Made by a program: the position numbers and the translations under genes
From: Adiantum capillus-veneris
Lineage: Eukaryota > Streptophyta > Polypodiopsida > Polypodiales > Pteridaceae
Reading direction: 5' to 3'
Assembly (NCBI GenBank): GCA_014529385.2
Contig: CM043968.1
Span: 24,058,513-24,122,512, forward strand
DNA length: 64,000 bases
In this document: positions 12,174-22,899 of the stretch, in pieces
Numbering within the stretch: position 1 is the stretch's first letter
Layout: each line of letters begins with the position of its first letter
The notes under the pieces: generated by a model
The model's database searches: none
The model's input: the letters and a program-made list of their open reading frames with translations, nothing else
Told to the model about the DNA's origin: nothing

Positions 12174-12398
12174 CGTTGAAATTAGGGTTGCAGAGAAACG
12201 CACATAGCTTGGAGAAGACGAAGGAAGCTCAAGGCACACAACTGAGAGTGTATTACTTAATGTGCAATGGAAAGATAGATAGCTCTAGAGTGATGGGCGT
12301 TTATACAATGCATGGGGGAAAAAGCCTCCTAAAGAGGGAAAAAATGCCCCGGCGGTCCTAGTGCGTTCACACACCACTACCACATGTATATGGTAACA
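12174..12398 (-). repeat. LTR of copia-1
   Basis: About 225 bp, homologous along its length to 13,887-14,110. Landmarks are GTTGAAATTAGGGTTG at one end, GTGATGGGCGTTTATACAATG inside, and CATGTATATGGTAACA at the other end. Read on the minus strand it begins TGTTACCATATAC. The end next to gag is slightly eroded (CGTTGAAA where the other copy has TGTTGGAA). Confidence 0.8.
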
Positions 12399-12630
12399 TG
12401 TGCTTTGTAGCACCACTGTCAAAATACCACACATGTGAATCTGTAGCAACTGACATACACGCATCATGGACAACAGGATTATAGGTATACTCTGCACTAA
12501 AAGCCCATTCTGCATCAACATCATCATCACAGTCTTCTTTTACAGAAGACTCAACAATAGCTGCATTTGTAGTGGAACCAGCATTTGCAGTGGAACCACC
12601 CTCTTTCTTCTTAGCCTCTTTGGCCTTCAA
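12399..12630 (-). pseudogene. copia-2 gag tail and protease start, cut off
   Basis: Following the gag stop, the minus-strand frame reads KAKEAKKKEGGSTANAG, an acidic spacer (DCDDDVDAEWAF) and the protease start HVWYFDSGATKHM. It then runs into LTR sequence at 12,398. The protease active site DSGA is intact, but the rest of pol is absent at this end. Confidence 0.75.
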
Positions 12631-12639
12631 CTTAGGACA

Positions 12640-13524
12640 CTACTTCATCAAGTGATCATTAGCTTTACAATTATGGCAACGCATCTTCTTTTTGCCATTA
12701 TCACTAGAATTTCCAGACGAATTGTTGCCAGTAGAAACATTAGGAACATGTAATTTTCCACTCATAGAAGAACCATGAGAAGTGGCCGCATTACTGTTCT
12801 CACCTTTTCTTTGAGCAACAATAAAGGCTTGTTCAATTGCACGCTGTTTAGTCTTGTTTTTTCTGGAAAGCAACTCTTGCAACAACAATGTACATAATGC
12901 ATCAAACTTGACAACTTCAGGATTTCCTTGGGTCATAAGTCTCCAAGTATTAGCAAAAGTTTGGTAAGAATCTGGCAAGACATCAAGAACAATCTGCACG
13001 AGGGAACTATCTGAAATGACTTCTCCTGTAGAAATAAGTTGCTCATTGATATCCTTGACACCAAGAAGGAAAGTGTCCATGTCATCTTCCTCATGCATAA
13101 TCTTCGATTCCATCTCTTTATGCAGAAATGCAATTTTTGCCTCATTGCGACTTGCATAAAGACCAACCAGAATATCCCAAGCCTCTTTTGCAGATTTCAT
13201 TGAACGAATGTGAGGAGTAATAGTGCACTTCATAGACAATGCAATCAATGCATGAGCCTGCGCATCTTTTACACCCCAATGAGCTTGTTCTATCGTAGGC
13301 AAAACAACTCTAACAACATCAATCCTTGCAGCAAGACCTGCATCATCCTCAACATCCCCTGTATCCTTAGAACCAGGACGTACATCGATGCGCTGCAGAA
13401 TGTTCCAAACTCCATTTGACACAAGAACATGTTGCATCATATAAGCCCACATAGGATAATTGTCCCCATCCAATCTTTCCTCAGCAGCAAACATCTTGAA
13501 CACATTTGCATTGTTGTTAGCCAT
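12640..13524 (-). CDS. gag: copia-2 gag (open over 294 codons)
   Basis: An open gag frame from ATG 13,524 (MANNNANVFKMFAAEERLDG). The UBN2-type core runs from about residue 60 to 220 (SAKEAWDILVGLYASRNEAK, MHEEDDMDTFLLGVKDINEQ). It is followed by a Lys-rich stretch and a zinc knuckle beginning CHNCKANDHLMK. The frame ends right at the knuckle with a stop where Gln or Glu before the last Cys is expected, and the last Cys follows the stop. Of the two gags in this family this one is better preserved. It is closely similar to copia-1 gag. Confidence 0.85.
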   Translation of the reverse strand: MANNNANVFKMFAAEERLDGDNYPMWAYMMQHVLVSNGVWNILQRIDVRPGSKDTGDVEDDAGLAARIDVVRVVLPTIEQAHWGVKDAQAHALIALSMKCTITPHIRSMKSAKEAWDILVGLYASRNEAKIAFLHKEMESKIMHEEDDMDTFLLGVKDINEQLISTGEVISDSSLVQIVLDVLPDSYQTFANTWRLMTQGNPEVVKFDALCTLLLQELLSRKNKTKQRAIEQAFIVAQRKGENSNAATSHGSSMSGKLHVPNVSTGNNSSGNSSDNGKKKMRCHNCKANDHLMK

Positions 13525-13886
13525 GGTAAATGCTGCACCTCATGTGAAAACTGCCCGAAAAGAGGAGAAGGAAAGTGGGAACAACACGTGCTATATAGCA
13601 CAAACCATAGAAGACCGTAAGGGACATGTTATGTAGAAAACTATATTGACAAAATTTTTGCACAAAATGACAAAATAGCATGTGCAGTACTGGTTGTAGT
13701 GGAAATTTTGGACGAGATGAGCTCGAATAAAACATCTGAGCAGACTTAGCTATTTGAGTTTACCCAAAAAATTTGTCGACCTATGAACGCTTGCTAAAGC
13801 TCAGAAAAATCGGAGAGAGTGAGCAGGCGTGTGCTGGAGCTGTTGGCGACTAAGCCCAGGAGGACGCAACCTGCCCTGAGACCAAT

Positions 13887-14110
13887 TGTTGGAATTAGGG
13901 TTGTAAGAAAACACACACAGCTTGAAGAAGACAAAGGAAGCTCAAGGCACACACTAGAGTGTTTTACTTAGTGTGCAATGGAAATATAAGTTACCCCTAG
14001 AGTGATGGGCATATATACAATGCATGGGGGAAAAAACCTCCTAGTGAGGGAAAATGCCCGGCAGTCCTAAGTGTGTTCACACACATCGCTACCACATGTA
14101 TATGGTAACA
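13887..14110 (-). repeat. 5' LTR of copia-2
   Basis: 224 bp with TG...CA ends on both strands: TGTTGGAATTAGGG at 13,887 and ATATGGTAACA ending at 14,110. The adjacent + sequence 13,872-13,886 reads, on the minus strand, ATTGGTCTCAGGGCAG, a match with two differences to the initiator-Met tRNA primer site TGGTATCAGAGC. That fixes the orientation as minus. Confidence 0.8.
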
Positions 14111-14543
14111 CCTCTTAAATGAGCATCATTACTATTTTGAATGTGGTTGGCCGATCGTACCGCATGAGACATGAGCCTGTTTATTGCTTCCAAAATGGTC
14201 GTCCTTGTGACAACAACCCACGTAACTTTTTTGAGTTACGTTTGGTGTCAAAAACTGATCATTGTTGTAGTCGCCATCTCCATCTCCAGGCAAAATAGAT
14301 CACCCTTTCCTTTGCCTTTTCTGCGATCTTGCATTGAGGGACCTCCAAAGCCTTGAGTTTGTTACTGCAGCACCGCCATCGCCCTTGTCTTTGACTTTTT
14401 GTGATCTTGCTCTCGATGACCTCCCTAGCTTTGAGGCTTTCTGCATCACCATCCACCTCCCGAGATCTTGCTCTCGACAACCTGCAAAGCTTTGAGGCTA
14501 TTACCTTCCACATCACCATCCACCTCGGTGCATTGGATATATT

Positions 14544-14626
<83 letters not shown>

Positions 14627-14990
14627 CACCGAAGCCACTGCGTCACCTCCTTTGCCTGTGTGTTTCACCTCTGTGTGCACTAAAGCCACTACGTCACGGG
14701 TTAGGGCACAAGGGGAACAACACTTCAAGGGTCGAGAGGTGTCGTTAGGGTTAAATTAGAAGGCTCACAACACCGAAATTGGCATAGTTACAAATCTTAC
14801 GAATTAGTTGAGATTCTCCATGCAAAGTTGTGAGGTTCAAGGCATAGTTGGAATAATAACTCCTAGTGTGACCATGCAAGGCTATGGTCGTTCATTGAAT
14901 GCTATATTTGGGCATAGTGAGTGAGCGGGCCTACATATCTATTGCTAATAACATTTAATGCTATGTTCTGGACCATTTGTGTCGAATGGA
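14111..14990. repeat. Diverged tandem repeat and (CT)n(GT)n microsatellite, no gene
   Basis: Between about 14,321 and 14,535 a 60-80-bp unit is repeated about three times. Each copy contains GATCTTGC, an ACCTCC- or ACCTGC-like block, AGCTTTGAGG and CACCATCCACCTC. It is followed by (CT)n at 14,549-14,590 and (GT)n at 14,591-14,625. The long frames over this region on both strands are low-complexity artefacts. From 14,760 to 14,990 I see nothing recognisable. Confidence 0.7.
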
Positions 14991-15440
14991 CATGGGTACA
15001 GCGTGAGTTCTACTGACGTTATCACTTGGGTCAAAACCAAGCAAGTAGGGGCGTTGGGGGATCCCTCAGACCCTTATTTGCCTGGTTCTAACTCTCATAA
15101 CATGACGTGTGTCAAAAGAACATAGATAGAGCGTGAATTTTATTGACATAATCACATGGGTCAGAAGCAAGTGAGTAGGGACCATGGGGGATTCTTCAAG
15201 CCCCTATTCGCCTAGTTCTGACTCTCATCACGTTACCTGTTATGACCTTAACACACAGGCCCTTAGTAGCTTGGTTATGACCCGTGTGATTATGTCGGCC
15301 CCATTCATGTTGTATCCATGTCCTTTCAACACACATCAACGTGAATTGTACTGACAAAATCACATGGGTCAGAAGCTAGCGATTAGGGGCCATTGGGGAT
15401 TCTCCATGCTCACTATTGGCTTGGTTTTGACAACAAATAC
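14990..15440. repeat. Second array of the 6.3-kb palindromic repeat family
   Basis: Forward and reverse copies of the TATTCGCTTGGTTCTGAC motif alternate: reverse near 15,028, 15,159 and 15,366; forward near 15,079, 15,200, 15,259 and 15,409. Spacing is longer than in the 6.3-kb array and includes a second shared block, GTGAATTNTACTGACA-like, followed by ATCACATGGGTC. The two arrays lie on either side of the copia cluster. Confidence 0.7.
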
Positions 15441-15483
15441 CATTTAATATAATATAGTAGTTTTGGCTTGCTTTTTCTTTCAT

Positions 15484-17223
15484 CATGGGAAACATAGTCC
15501 TAGCGACAGATGATGTAGGGGAGGATACATGTGAAGAAAAACTGTTCACGTTCTTATACAGCGCGCGTGCTCATCATTGTGCATCAGAGCTATCTTCTAT
15601 GTTTAATGTAGAGTTTTGAATCCAACGGATCATTGATTGCTCAATTGAGTACCTACAAACGTATTTGCAATAGTATGAAGCAGTCATTTGTGACAATTCC
15701 TTGATAATTGATGGCATGAGATATGTGCACCCAACCGATCTTGACCCTGAGAAGTGTGCGACAAGGAGACTGAATTGCTGTCTAGAAATGTGTCCCTCGG
15801 ATGCACTGCTTGTCCAAGACAAATATCTAAGGCACTCTAAAAAGTGCCGCTTGGTTACTTGTGCTTGTTGATGGATGGTGAGTCAAATCCTTCCTAGTCG
15901 TCAAAGTTTGGTAGTTTCCCATTGGCACCGGAGGAAGAGTTAGAGGATGTGGAGGTACAATTTGACCCAGAAGAAAAGCAGGTAGAGGTATTCAAGGAAA
16001 CATTTGATGTAGGCTTAACTCTTGCTTCTCTTACGAATGCATCATTAGGAAGTAAGCAAGAAAGCCCAAATGAGGAAGGGTCTTTGCCTCTGAACTGTGA
16101 TCCCAGCTTTGTTATGGTCGGCAACATTCAATACATTCTGCTCACGGATATCATGCATGAGCTGATTATACGGGAGGACTATTGCCTAGCTGCAATTGTA
16201 AATTTTTGCAAGGAAAAGATGGGACTTGTGGATGATGATGGAGTGGACCAACATCTCCTTGCTAGCACAACCATGACACACAATTCACTTAAGGGGGGCA
16301 ATTGATCATAGATACATTCAACGAAGCAAAGTTCGGAGAAGCTGTATTGCCAACAGATGAGCAGTTCCAATCAACCACAAGACAACTTGGCTTGGAAAAC
16401 ATAGGTATCCATGTGGCACCTAGATCCCAGGTAGCAAATAGTCAGTCTATTCATTTGTGGGGAAGGTCCATGCTAGAAATGGACAAGAATCAAATGGTAA
16501 TTTTTTGAAGGCATTCGGATGGTTTTGGAGATGGCCCAATGATGCAATGTTGAGATCAGTCTGCTTGTTGCGAGGTGCTTGTGTATGATGATATTTTTCT
16601 TAAAAGAGTAGGAGGCTCACGACAAGGGCTTGTCAATAGAGTACAAGGCAAGGAGGCAATGTTGTCTCACTACATCGGGCGTTTCAACCACAAAAAGGTT
16701 TCTAGAAACAATTCAAGTACTTGACTCGATTGTACGCATCTCACTTATGACCTAAGAATGTTTTAATATTGTTTTTTAGATCATAATATACCACAAGGAA
16801 TAATCTGAGAACAATGCAAAGTTCCCATTGTTTGCAATGAAAGTTATTACAGGATTGTGTGGTGGGTATCCACTGCCACTGAATGCAAAAATGCTAATTC
16901 TGATAGAGAAAATGTTTGCTCTACGCGTCTTTGGCATTGGGTATGGGTGCCAAGCACCCAGAGCCCCCTATTTCATGTCCTACACAGCTCAGGCTCTGGC
17001 GGCAAGACTTGAGGATCTGGAGAGCTTAGATACATACAAAAAACGACTATTTTTTAAAGAAAGAAGACGTTTGATGCCCGTGGAGATGCTGCCATCAACA
17101 GAGGAAAGAGTTCTTCTACCGGGCTTGCACATCAAAGAGGTACACAGTGAGGAAGAAGGAGGTGCAGTGAAGAGGATAAAAACGACGGGCTCAGGCCCAT
17201 CTTCTCCCGCTCCAGACTCGTGA
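15484..17223 (+). pseudogene. Decayed multi-part coding region of unknown family
   Basis: A plus-strand coding signal continues through stops. From ATG 15,484 (MGNIVLATDDVGEDTCEEKL) the same frame runs on past a TGA and a TAG to about 15,870. That stretch has many Cys and His (CLEMCPSDALL, KYLRHSKKC, LVTCAC), like a zinc finger. A second frame, 15,922-16,305, is acidic then helical (DIMHELIIREDYCLAAIV). A third is at 16,302-16,508. A TTTTTTAG splice-acceptor-like site near 16,780 precedes 16,828-17,223, which has an acidic, Ser/Pro-rich tail (EEEGGAVKRIKTTGSGP). It could be a transposase-type gene or an old host gene. The Cys/His block loosely resembles a U11-48K-type CHHC finger but lacks the first His, so I do not name it. 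Confidence 0.45.
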
Positions 17224-18860
17224 TTGTTGCCACCTTGCATGGCGCTCTCTCGCATTTGAGTTTTCCCAAGCCATTGTCTTGATTATTGTAAATTATGATT
17301 ACCTAGGATTGTTTAATTAAAAAATATCCAACATAGTTAAATTGGCTTAGAATTTCCTAAAGAGGCTGGATGGACTTCCAATCAACCATGTTACACATGG
17401 CTACGGGTGGCAACATGTGAAAAAGAGTTTTAACATCCCTTTCCTTCTCTTGAATTTCATGAGAACTTTCATTATGAAGTTTGAAGGCAATATTATCTAC
17501 TCAAGAACAATACATACACTTTCACTAGAATATTCAAGTTATGCAAAGATAACCTTATGTGGCTTGAATATGATAATTCTCTCATTCAACAACACCCACT
17601 TGCATTCTTCAATCTGATGTTCACCACAAATGTATGGCATTTTTTTCAAATATAAAAGAGGTAGATAGTTCCAAGAAAAGAGTGAATAGAGTGAAAACAA
17701 GGAGACTTGAATCTTTCGTAGAGGTTTATAGGTTAAAATTTATTTGGAAACTCAAATGATCAATTTGTAAGAAGTTTTCAATTTGTGCTCATGAGGAAAG
17801 TATTCTCCACATCAATGCATGTTTTCAATATTTAAATTGAAAAAAAAAGAATTGATTCTCTTTTTGCATCCTACTAAAGAAAATGTATTTTTGATGCATC
17901 GAAGACCATTGCTTAGCATGGTTGGAAACCTTTTTTTATCTCATGTTTGTGTTTTTGGCTTGTCAATTCAAAAAATAACTTGTCTCCAAAGCACTATATG
18001 TATGCTCATGAGACTTGAATGATGTTTTTTATTCATCTAAAAAGATGGTGTAGTCTTTTCTTTCATGTATCAAAGCACTATATGTATGCTCATGGGACTT
18101 GAATGATGCTTTTTTTGCATATAATTAATGGACATGTACCCACCAATGAGAACCTAAGAGGCTATGCAAACATTACATGATATTCAATTGGATGCAACTT
18201 TGCATCATTGCCCTTGCTACGGTTGTTAATAAGCACCATATTCAATAGATTGCCATGCATTTTCTTTCTCTACTAGATGTGGTAGGGAAAATCCTATTTG
18301 CTTCTCATCACCCTAGATGCAAAGAGAAAGGAATTGAGGAGTCTATGCCAACACCTAAATGGTTAGTGAAGACTTCTGCATGACATTATTTTTTTTGAGC
18401 CTTTTCTTGATCATACTCATTATGGTTAGAACATGCATCACATTGTTATGTTTTTTTTTTGGTCTCGACTACATATGATGACAAAGAGCCTATTTCTTTT
18501 GCAATAATGTAAGGTTAAAGAAATATGTTTTTCATACAAATTAAACATGCTTTTGTTCTCAATTGTGGCAATAGTTTTTCAGCCATTTTCTTGATAGAGT
18601 CAATTTATACCTCAATGAATCCAATGTAAGCTTTTTGGTGATTGCTATAAGGCTAGGCTTGTGAAAAAGGTTAGGTTTTGAAAAAGAAAGTTGACTTTTC
18701 CTACATATAATTATAAGAAAATCATTCAAAGGATTTTTGCAATTGCTTATAGGTGAAGGCTAGAGTGTACCTTACTTAGACATTTTGAATTGTGTTTGAC
18801 TAGGAATTCACCATGAATTTTTTTTAATGATGCAGACCAATGATTTTGTTCATAAATGAT
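17224..18860. other. AT-rich stretch, no gene seen
   Basis: Only short frames below 70 codons, none with a recognisable motif. One local direct repeat stands out: CAAAGCACTATATGTATGCTC with ACTTGAATGATG occurs at about 17,989-18,023 and again at 18,070-18,106. Confidence 0.4.
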
Positions 18861-18879
18861 GGGGGGAAAAAATGGGTGA

Positions 18880-19270
18880 CTCCAAGAAAGCATTGTAAGA
18901 TTTGAAACAAGTGGCCCTTCCTTGGGTCAAGATGATACTTGCATACTTAACTATGCAAGATTTTTTAAATAGTCAAGACTATAAGAAACTCGTATGTTAG
19001 ATATACGGGTTATGTAATTTTGATGATTGTTTTATACGTGGATGACATAATACTCACCTTTCCAAATGTCGCTCATATATTGTCGGCCCTCTTGCATCCT
19101 AATATGGGCATTCAAATTAAGCAATGATATAAAGATCTCCATCCAATGATAGATTCTTGAAACATTGTTTCATACATTAGGCTTGAGGATTGCAAGCTTA
19201 TTACTCTTTCTATGGAAGTAGTTTGAGGCTTAGTATTTCAAATTATAAGTCCACACTCTCTCTTTAATAA
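18880..19270 (+). pseudogene. Old Ty1/copia reverse transcriptase relic
   Basis: In one plus-strand frame about 18,905-18,990 reads KKAL-stop-DLKQVALPWVKM, where intact copia RT has KKALYGLKQ and PRAW. It continues to a FLNSQDYKKLV stretch and a stop. Bases 19,019-19,120 then read VILMIVLYVDDIILT, the RT active site. A further piece, ISYIRLEDCKLITLS-like, follows by 19,230. Many stops show it is ancient. It is in the opposite orientation to the other copia elements here. No flanking LTRs recognised. Confidence 0.7.
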
Positions 19271-19477
19271 GGTGCAATTAATGTTTTTGGATAATGGCAT
19301 GATTGAGTCATGGTGAACAAGACTTTGATTGTATAGCATGACATTGGCCATGTTTTTTTGAAAGCAACATAGCTACCTACTTGGTTGCTATAAGCTGTTT
19401 GAAAAGTCTAAAGAAAAAATTAATGTATTAGCCATTGCATGCCTCTTACTTGCAAGGCAAATGTCCTCAAGTCACTT

Positions 19478-19517
19478 TCTCTCTCTCTCTCTATCTCTCT
19501 CTCTCTCTCTCTCTCTC

Positions 19518-19551
<34 letters not shown>
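19478..19551. repeat. Compound (CT)n / (CA)n microsatellite
   Basis: About 40 bp of CT repeats with one interruption, immediately followed by about 33 bp of CA repeats. Confidence 0.95.
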
Positions 19552-19553
<2 letters not shown>

Positions 19554-20958
19554 TATGAACCTAGAATAAGCCTAGACACACCTATTAAAGGAACTGCAAG
19601 GTTTGTGGTAATCATCCACATGATTGTATAATCACCATCTCCAATAGCAGTTAGTATTGACTAAATACTACAATATTCTCACTAATGTCATCACTACAAT
19701 GATCATGTGCTACAATTAGGCAAGAGGAGATAAAATTTGATGTCTATAGCACCTCACAATATTTACCTACAAAAGATACCATGATGTTCCCTTAGCCTAC
19801 GGAGTTATTCCCATATAGAGACGCTCATACAAGGAGGTTTTGAGCACAACAATTGAGTGACATTGGCTAGATGACACATTGGCACTCTTGTGCTTGGTTT
19901 TGTGGATACATGCACTAAAACTACCTTTCTATGCACCTATATGGAGATGCTTATGTGACTATAATTGTCTAGCATTGGTTAGGTCACACTCCTATGCATT
20001 GTAATATGAGACCTTATTAAGATCCTTAGCCTTAGCCTTGTTTCCAATATATGTCCACATAGTAAGAAGCACTAATGTAGATGGGTCTGAAGTATCCATA
20101 TCACAATCAGAAATTAGTTTTGAAGTGAATAAAGATCTCCAATGTTTTTCCATCTTGTATTCAATGTTGCTATCACATTCCTACTCCCTTCCCTCGCAAA
20201 GCTTAATTATTCTATTGATCACTCAACAAGGATAAATTATTCTCCAATTTATCCTCCTCAATCAATGAGAATGGCAAATGGAGAAGATGTAAAAAAACAT
20301 CAAACAGATGTGTATAGCTAAAAAATTTACCAAGATAATCTTGCTCTTCTCATGATCTGTTGGAGACCTATGGATTTTTTTTGTAAAGCATGTGGGGCAC
20401 ACCTTATTTAGCAAGGGATTATGCCTTTTCCTGTAGGTGGGGGCCATTAGTTTAGAATTAACAATTTTTTCAAAAATCCACCTTCAATAATTCACATACA
20501 ACACCTTTCCCCTTCCTTATTAATGTGCAAAATTATCTGAAGCACTCCAGACCCGGATTGGCTCTCGTCTGAAGGTATTAAAGAATAAAATCGATAATAA
20601 ATTCGCCTCTATTGCATGATTCTATTTACAATGCCCTTGAATGTTACAGCTCAAAACTTAAACGGTCTGAACCTCGAAAAATTGGCAGCTCCTTCCGTTG
20701 CACCACAGGGTCGGGCATTCGGTCCCCTGATTTTGTTGAGCACACAACATCAGAAGCTGCTTGCCCTTGTATCATCTTCAAAAAATAGCTATGCCTGCAA
20801 AAGAAAGCGGAGAGCTATCAATGTGATGGCAAGATCTTTTTTGAAATTGAGTTCTTTTGGCAAAAACTTTGGAGTGTTTGCTCAAACTCTAGCACCCTTA
20901 AAGTTTTGTCTGATGTATTTGTCAGGCATACAAAAACAAAACTCGCCCTGTGCGTGCA
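19552..20958. other. No recognisable gene
   Basis: Scattered short frames only. The plus-strand frame at 20,616-20,978 starts MPLNVTAQNLNGLNLEKLA and runs into the (GT)n tract. It shows no known domain, and I do not call it as a gene. Confidence 0.4.
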
Positions 20959-21086
<128 letters not shown>

Positions 21087-21169
21087 AGAGAATTTTAACG
21101 TCGTAGCAGGAAACTATCCCAAGAGACTTTAGAGATCTATCTGACAAGGAGAGTTGAACTCAAGACTTC

Positions 21170-21910
21170 CTCAAATGCGGTAACTAACACAAAGGGAGAG
21201 ACTCCCACATGAACAATCAAAACATAGGGTAGTACTGGTCCACACCAAAATCACTTGCCAGCAAAGCCACCATGCTCCCAAGCCCACAGAAGGGACTAGG
21301 AGCAGCTCCAGGCAAAGCATGGCATAGGAAAATCTTCCATGGGCTTGTTTCTGGGGAAGAAACCCGAGCTTGGATAGCAATGGTTAACTCTGCACCTCAC
21401 GATCGATTATTCTCAAGCCACTTAATAAGTGGAAAAACACATGTTCTCCAAGAAACCCAAGCACGTGTGTCCAAATGATTACAGCTTCCCCATGAGCCAC
21501 TCTTGACAAGATACCTCCATTGAGAAAGCTACCATTTTTGCTTGCATTTCCTTCATCTCCTGCATGAGATAAGATTCCCATGTTATTTGCTTTGCAATGA
21601 CAGGTAGAGGTATGGGTGGGTTCTGGCTGAAGCAAAAGTCCTTCTCTTCTCCATCCACTGCTTGGAAGAGAGAGGGATGCTGTCTTATAGTCCCAACCAA
21701 GGGGGCCCCTCTCGGATCTCCTCTCCTAATGGTATCACTGTCCTAGTCTACAAGTGAAACTCAGCAGTGAATTTGCTGTAACCGGTGAGCAGATCAGGAA
21801 AGGGAGGGTTTGTGCAAGCTGCCCCTTTGCTTCTCTGTGAGCTAACCCCTTGCTTCCACAATAAACTGCCCCTCTGCTTCTTCAATGAACTTCCCCTGTC
21901 AGCTCCTTAC
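21170..21910 (-). other. Possible LINE 5' leader and ORF1 fragment
   Basis: Bases 21,805-21,905 carry the string GCAAGCTGCCCCTTTGCTT and ACCCCTTGCTT, closely resembling 32,310-32,410. That second site is just upstream of the ORF1 start of the minus-strand LINE at 25.8-32.4 kb. Downstream on the minus strand lie frames at 21,700-21,479 (LMQEMKEMQAKMVAFSMEV, helix-like) and 21,380-21,171. The link to a LINE is inferred only from the shared leader. Confidence 0.35.
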
Positions 21911-22420
21911 CTTCTGGGGGAGAAATGACATGAAATGAAACGAAATGTTATATTAACGTCTTCAAAAGGCCAAAATGACCTATTAGACCAAAAGGTTACA
22001 TCCATGTGTGACTCTAGTAAATGTCTAGGAAACATAAAAGTGAAGTAAATGAGGGTATCTAGAGAGGGTAGGTATGTAAGCCTACCCAACATCCTCCATC
22101 ACATAATACATCATCTCAAAACATATGGGGAGGGGTACAATCACATGAGGGGTTGTCACCAGGAGGTGTATTTTCCTCTTGCCTTCTTTAAATATGTACT
22201 ACATATTATTATTTGTTTTACCTTTACTTGTTTTTTCTGAAACCCTTGAAAAGGTGCATGTGGACATTGCATGGCCAGTGTGAAACGGCTGCGGCCAAAT
22301 GGGTTTCTCACATCGGGAATTAGGTCCGTCAGTCAAGAACTGGTTGGGCAGTTAGCAATGAATTCTGATGAGTATGGAAGATTCTGTGCGCCGAAATGGA
22401 ATTTGGGCCACTCGACAAGT
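21911..22420. other. No feature seen
   Basis: No repeat or reading frame here can be supported. Confidence 0.4.
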
Positions 22421-22506
22421 CACAACTTTATAAGTTGGTGGGTACTAGGAAATTAAACCAAAGGGGCAAACTCGACACATGGTGGTAGGAGAGCAACCTG
22501 CAAGCC

Positions 22507-22559
<53 letters not shown>
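22507..22559. repeat. (CA)n microsatellite
   Basis: 53 bp of uninterrupted CA. Several gypsy LTRs in this window have a CA tract at a similar place near their start, so this may be the U3 of the damaged LTR that follows. Confidence 0.9.
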
Positions 22560-22561
<2 letters not shown>

Positions 22562-22899
22562 CAAAAGCTCTTCCCAAGAGGGGGAGCCCAAAATTGAGAG
22601 TGGAGGCTGATTTTACTCGTTGTGAACAACAGTGTGTGAGAGAGTAGTGGGTGCAGGTGATCATAGCTTTAATGGAAAGCTTGTCTTCTCCCTTGTCTCA
22701 TGTGGCGCGACGATTTGCTCTCACGCATCTCTCTCTCCTCTTTGCACATATGGTAATGCCCCAATAGTTGGGCTTCTAAGTTGACCATGTATAGTTCTAG
22801 GGGTTTTATGCGCGTTTGCCAAGGCAAAAGCCTTCAGAACAAGTACCAGATTAGTACGTACAGTTCCATCGCAAAAGATTGCGAATTTGAAAAGTTTAC

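Larger units (their letters stand above)
7595..12398 (-). mobile_element. copia-1: Ty1/copia retrotransposon, 5' LTR present, 3' LTR not found
   Basis: A minus-strand copia element. A 5' LTR at 12,174-12,398 is followed by a PBS-like GTATCAAAGC at about 12,164-12,174, then gag (11.86-11.0 kb), protease and integrase (10.87-9.05 kb) and RT/RNase H (9.08-7.83 kb). The order protease-integrase-RT-RNase H is diagnostic of copia. No copy of the LTR was seen below 7.6 kb, so the 3' end is lost or replaced. All frames are interrupted. The gag is clearly related to that of the neighbouring copia-2 fragment, so both belong to one family. Confidence 0.85.
12399..14110 (-). mobile_element. copia-2: truncated copia element of the same family
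   Basis: A minus-strand element with a 5' LTR (13,887-14,110), PBS, leader, gag (13,524-12,640) and the start of the protease. It stops abruptly at 12,399, where the copia-1 LTR begins. The result is LTR-gag-partial pol followed directly by LTR-gag-pol of the same family. This could come from recombination between related copies or from insertion of copia-1 into copia-2. No clear target duplication could be read at the 12,398/12,399 junction. Confidence 0.8.

Noticed and set aside
15480..15870. Cys/His block as a U11-48K CHHC finger
   Set aside because: Spacing is two residues short and the first His is missing. Downstream sequence gives no support.
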